Assembly: GCA_028868375.1 (NCBI GenBank)
Contig: JAGWUP010000004.1
Location: forward strand, 62,001 to 126,000
Direction: 5' to 3'
Source of the DNA: Elusimicrobiota bacterium
GTDB lineage: Bacteria; Elusimicrobiota; Elusimicrobia; UBA1565; UBA9628
Length of the DNA: 64,000 nt
The notes beneath the pieces were generated by a model. The model was given only the letters and a program-made list of their open reading frames with translations, ran no database searches and was not told where the DNA came from. This document shows, in pieces, positions 61,018 through 64,000 of this stretch (position 1 is the first letter of the stretch; the number at the start of each line of letters is the position of its first letter). The translations under genes and the position numbers were made by a program.

Positions 61018-62049
61018 GCGCTCGATGAACAACCGCGCCACGGCGCAGAAATTGTCGAGCTGCCGCTCGAAGTCCTCGCCGCGGTCGCGCGCCCGAAGGT
61101 AGAGGGGCAGCGGCAGGGCGCAAAGCTCCCGGTAGCGGCAGCGGAGGCAGCGGCCGCCGCCGCGGCGCAGCAGCTCGTCGAACAAGCCCTCGAAGAGCCC
61201 GCGGCGCGCATCGAGGTCGATGCCGCGGCGAGCCGAGCCGACCGTGAACGGGCGGCGGCGCTCGTAGGGCAGCGGCAGCACCCACTCGAATAGATAGAAG
61301 CGCGCGTCCGCGCCGAGCAGGAGCTTGGCGTAATGCGAGGCCCCCCACAAGCGGTTGAGCAGGCGCAATCGCGGCCCGCGCCCGGCGTTGGCCGCGGCGA
61401 TCGCTTCAGCGAGGCCGCGGTCAAGCCGCCCCAGCTCCTCTCGCCGCCAAAGCGTCAAGACCTGGGCGAAGACGTCGACGCTGCGGAAGCCCTCCCGGCC
61501 GAGGAAGGCGACGTTGGCCTTGAGGGCGGCGGCCTGGTCGGGCGCGACGGTCAGGATGGCGCGCGCGGAGTCCTTGGCGCCGAAGGCGCGCCAGTTCTTC
61601 AGGGCGAGCTCGAAGCTGGAGTTCGCCGCCCGGGCGAACCTCCGGTGCGCGTCGTGGCTGGAGCGCGTCCCGTCGAGGCTGACGTTGAGCTGGAAGCGTT
61701 GGTCGAGGCTCTCGATGAAATCCCGCGCGCGTCCGCGCAAGAGCAGGCCGTTGGTCGTCGCGACGATCGACAGCCGCTTGGAGGAGCGCCCCATGCGATC
61801 ATAGAGGTAGCTTACGGCGCGCTCGAAGAGCCTGGGATGCAGCAGCGGCTCGCTGGTCGTCATCGTCACGGTGGCGCCGTCCGCGGGCAAATCCCAGAAG
61901 GCGTCGATGCCGCGCCGGATCGACGGCCAATTAAGGCTGGCCGCGCAGCTCTTGTCGACGAAGCAATAGTCGCAGGCCAGGTTGCAGCGCTCGCCGAACA
62001 TGATCTCGAGCTGGGATGGCGCGGCCAGGCAGGCCGGGGGCAGGGTCAT
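60631..62049 (-). CDS. Radical SAM protein with SPASM-like cysteines (third of cassette)
   Basis: 472 residues as an open frame. The [4Fe-4S] site is ERCNLACDYCFVDK at about 20-33. TSEPLLHPRLFER takes the place of the usual GGEP motif, and LNVSLDGTRSSHDAHRRF fits the barrel. CLRCRYREL with a following C and FCAVARL resembles a truncated SPASM auxiliary-cluster domain, near residue 300-340. The remaining 120 or so residues are antisense to the Ala-rich gene and look like read-through, so the functional protein may end near 61010. ATGA overlap with the gene before it. Confidence 0.75.
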   Translation of the reverse strand: MTLPPACLAAPSQLEIMFGERCNLACDYCFVDKSCAASLNWPSIRRGIDAFWDLPADGATVTMTTSEPLLHPRLFERAVSYLYDRMGRSSKRLSIVATTNGLLLRGRARDFIESLDQRFQLNVSLDGTRSSHDAHRRFARAANSSFELALKNWRAFGAKDSARAILTVAPDQAAALKANVAFLGREGFRSVDVFAQVLTLWRREELGRLDRGLAEAIAAANAGRGPRLRLLNRLWGASHYAKLLLGADARFYLFEWVLPLPYERRRPFTVGSARRGIDLDARRGLFEGLFDELLRRGGGRCLRCRYRELCALPLPLYLRARDRGEDFERQLDNFCAVARLFIERSRTIALDARNPLDSGKLRRLWGRPQQGALGLLAAPRGLGDQALEAVQASEIEQPPRPRQQPGEGQVHRRRQGRAAPHAKRPQAKVDAGGLRLPSGALQLFVDSPQRTPLKGAQRRRQPARRRRVPQAP

Positions 62050-62948
62050 GGGCGCGGAATCGGGACGAACTCGCTCCAGCCGAAGCGCTCGGGATATTCC
62101 TTCCAGGGGCCCTCGCAGTCCTTAAAGCGCGCGCAAGCGCCGCAGCGAGGCCCCTTCGCCTTGTCCTCGTTTTGCCGCGCCTTGGTGAAATCGGCGACGA
62201 CGGTCGTCGCGTCGAAGATCATCGTGTCCGGGATGAGCCGTTCGACCACGTGGCGCTCGTAGCCGCGCATCAGGCAGTGCGGGATCGCCTCGGTGAAGGC
62301 GGGGATGCCGGCGGCGACGGCGGCGTCGATCGCGCGCTTGATCCAGGGCGCGACCCGGCTTTTGCGCGCCACCAGCCAACCGCAGTTTTGGGCCGCTCGG
62401 CCGGAGAGGTGCGGGTAAGCGAACTGGACCTGGTCGGCGCCCAGCCCCGCCAGGAGGCGCGCGATCGCGGGCAGGTCGCGGCAGTTGGGTTTCGTGACGA
62501 CCGTGTTCATGAGCACCTGCTGGCCCAGGCGCTTGAGGTTGCCGATGCCGGCGACGGTCTGCAGGAAGCTGCCCGGCGCGTCGGTGAGAAAGTCGTGGAC
62601 GCGGGCGCTGGAGCCGTGCAGCGACAGGGCGAATTGGTTGGCCCCGGCGTCGACGAGGGCGCGGCAGTAGCGCTCGTAGCAGAAGGCGCGGCCGTTGGAT
62701 TGCACCTGGATGATCGAGTAGCCGAGGCCTGCCGCCAGGCGCGCGGCGGCGGCGACGTCCTTGTGCAGCGTGGGCTCGCCGCCGGTGATCACCAAACCGG
62801 TGGCTCCGGCGCGCCGGCCCGACTCCAGGGCGGCGGTCAATTGCGCCAGCGGCTTGGCGGCAAGCGCGCGGCGCTTGTCGCCCTGGACGCAGAAGTGGCA
62901 GCGGTTGTTGCAGCGAAAGCCGACCTTCAAATCGACGCGGGAGGTCAT
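62046..62948 (-). CDS. Radical SAM protein (second of cassette)
   Basis: 300 residues. GFRCNNRCHFCVQGD at about 9-23 is the cluster site, ITGGEPTLHKDV the GGEP motif, and NQFALSLHGSSARVHDFLTD matches the MoaA-type barrel. Four cysteines later (HCLMRGY, then PRCGACARFKDCEGPW) suggest an extra cluster; EGPWKEY at the end is seen in several radical SAM maturases. The substrate is not evident. Its start overlaps the stop of the upstream radical SAM gene (ATGA) and its stop overlaps the start of the next. Confidence 0.88.
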   Translation of the reverse strand: MTSRVDLKVGFRCNNRCHFCVQGDKRRALAAKPLAQLTAALESGRRAGATGLVITGGEPTLHKDVAAAARLAAGLGYSIIQVQSNGRAFCYERYCRALVDAGANQFALSLHGSSARVHDFLTDAPGSFLQTVAGIGNLKRLGQQVLMNTVVTKPNCRDLPAIARLLAGLGADQVQFAYPHLSGRAAQNCGWLVARKSRVAPWIKRAIDAAVAAGIPAFTEAIPHCLMRGYERHVVERLIPDTMIFDATTVVADFTKARQNEDKAKGPRCGACARFKDCEGPWKEYPERFGWSEFVPIPRP

Positions 62949-64000
62949 GGGCGGTGCGGCGCGCGCAGGCTTGCGACGGCTGCCCGCCAGCCTTCGTAGA
63001 GCGCCCGATAGGCGCGGGCCGGGACGGCGGGGCTTCCCGTCTCGAGGCGATTCCAATAGAGGCAGGAAAAGGCCTCGTTGCCGCCGCCGCCGCGGAAATC
63101 GGAGACGGCTTGGGGACGCGTGATCCCGCCGGACGCCGATCCCAACCGGAAGCGCTCGTTGGCGTCGGGGTCGGCGGCCGCGAGGTAGCAGGGGAAAAGC
63201 CTTCCGTCGAGGCTGGCGGAGATCATGCGGCGGCCCGCGCCGCAGGACGGCGCCTCCTCGAAGCCGCGCGCGCGCCCGAAGCCGCTCCAGCAGTCCAGGT
63301 CGAAGCATTCGTTTATGATGAGGGTGAAGGGCGCGCCGAGAGCGGCGCGCTCGCGATGGAGCCCGGCGATGGCCAGCAGCTCGCGCTTGAGCAGGGCCTT
63401 GAGCGTTCCCGAGCGCGCCGGGCGCCGACAGTCTTCCGGGAAGGGCATGGCGGGCATCGCGACGATGAAGGCCTTTTTGCCGAAGCGGTCCGCCAGGTAC
63501 CGAACGGCGGCGCCCAGCCGCCCGGCAGTCTCGGCGGTGAAGGTCAGCCGCAGGCAGAGCGGATTGGGAGCGTCGTCGTAGAAGCGATCGCAGCAGCGCG
63601 CCGCGAGCTCCAGCGAGCGCTCGACCGCTCGCCAGCGGCGCCGCGCCGTAGCCGGACTCGCCCCGTCGATATGGTCGAAGATTCCGTGCAGGCCGTAGTG
63701 CGGGGCGATCCGCTCGCGCGCAAGCCAGCGGAGCAGGCTTTCGTCGAGGAGGGTGGCGTTGGTCGGCAGTATGAAGTCCCGCACGCCGGCGATCTCGCGG
63801 GCCAGCCGCACGATTTGCCTGAGGCGGTCGAGCTCGAGCAGCGGCTCGCCGCCGATGAGCACGACCGTCACGTGGTCGTAGCGGTTGCGTACGCGCGCCA
63901 GGAATCTCAGCGCGTCGACGGCCGTCTCGCGCGACATCACGCGGCGCGACTTGGGCGCGTAGCAATATCCGCAGGCGAGGTTGCAGCGCTCGGTGACATG
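62945..64000 (-). CDS. Radical SAM/SPASM protein, 5' end off window (first of cassette)
   Basis: Partial: 351 codons are visible and the frame continues beyond 64000. The visible part starts just before ERCNLACGYCYAPKS, the radical SAM cluster site, then has LIGGEPLLELDRL, GLHGIFDHIDG and LRLTFTAETAG. CGAGRRMISASLDGRLFPC around 230 residues further on is a classical SPASM signature, and CLYWNRLETG follows. SPASM proteins usually modify peptides or proteins. It is the first of three overlapping radical SAM genes. Confidence 0.88.
   Translation of the reverse strand, partial: HVTERCNLACGYCYAPKSRRVMSRETAVDALRFLARVRNRYDHVTVVLIGGEPLLELDRLRQIVRLAREIAGVRDFILPTNATLLDESLLRWLARERIAPHYGLHGIFDHIDGASPATARRRWRAVERSLELAARCCDRFYDDAPNPLCLRLTFTAETAGRLGAAVRYLADRFGKKAFIVAMPAMPFPEDCRRPARSGTLKALLKRELLAIAGLHRERAALGAPFTLIINECFDLDCWSGFGRARGFEEAPSCGAGRRMISASLDGRLFPCYLAAADPDANERFRLGSASGGITRPQAVSDFRGGGGNEAFSCLYWNRLETGSPAVPARAYRALYEGWRAAVASLRAPHRP

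Overview
High-GC (roughly two-thirds G+C) chromosomal DNA from a Gram-negative bacterium. Evidence for an outer membrane is an LpxL-type acyltransferase, a PorV/PorQ-type barrel, a SurA-like chaperone and many Sec signal peptides. The type III glutamine synthetase, the FlgD-like C-terminal domain beside a PorV homologue, and a series of exported proteins with Pro/Ala/Leu-rich N-terminal linkers make me favour the phylum Elusimicrobiota. That assignment is inference and rests on no marker gene. There is no prophage, CRISPR array or intact insertion sequence, and three tRNAs (Cys, Gly, Ser) are visible.

Layout. 0-10 kb: an exported ClpC-like ATPase with an alpha/beta hydrolase and a NUDIX protein; an acyltransferase/enoyl-CoA hydratase pair; a secreted beta-propeller protein with a FlgD-like C-terminal domain coupled to a PorV-type barrel; tRNA-Cys; and a three-gene heme-related operon (chlorite-dismutase family, GIY-YIG-like, DUF420). 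10-20 kb: two A-type Fe-S carriers, GSIII, Mrp, a peroxiredoxin, an exported protein-kinase-like protein, a small Cys protein, a PQ-loop protein, an exported adenosine deaminase and a Gly-rich membrane protein ending in an AT-rich patch. 20-34 kb: an (alpha/alpha)6 glycosidase, acetate kinase, MutM with two thioredoxin-fold exported proteins and a TetR regulator, NrdAB, dipeptide epimerase, a SirB1-like protein, an XdhC-MobA fusion and HisRS. 34-44 kb: AddB-AddA, a PAP2_C lipid enzyme, a thioredoxin-like ferredoxin, a DMT transporter and a PPIase. 44.9-53 kb: one tightly coupled operon (DUF971, tryptophanase/tyrosine phenol-lyase, hybrid histidine kinase, GlcD-GlcE fusion, GlcF, GAF-HD-GYP). 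53-64 kb: a cation antiporter, an exported GMC oxidoreductase, a metallo-hydrolase, a SEC-C protein, two unknown exported or Ala-rich proteins, and a cassette of three overlapping radical SAM genes running off the right edge.

Four patterns cut across the genes. (1) A repeat of about 75-85 bases with three hairpins occurs four times, each time at a stop codon and in the same orientation to that gene, with compensatory base changes between subtypes. (2) Many first genes of transcription units have a -10-like box exactly 5-8 bases before an ATG or GTG and no Shine-Dalgarno, indicating leaderless mRNAs. (3) Several exported proteins share a signal peptide, a Pro/Ala/Leu-rich linker and an R-[IL]-F-[DE]-[GA]-like motif in front of unrelated folds (Clp ATPase, GMC oxidoreductase, unknown; a looser form in the kinase-like protein). 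(4) FNR/CRP-like palindromes lie upstream of two of those exported-protein genes.
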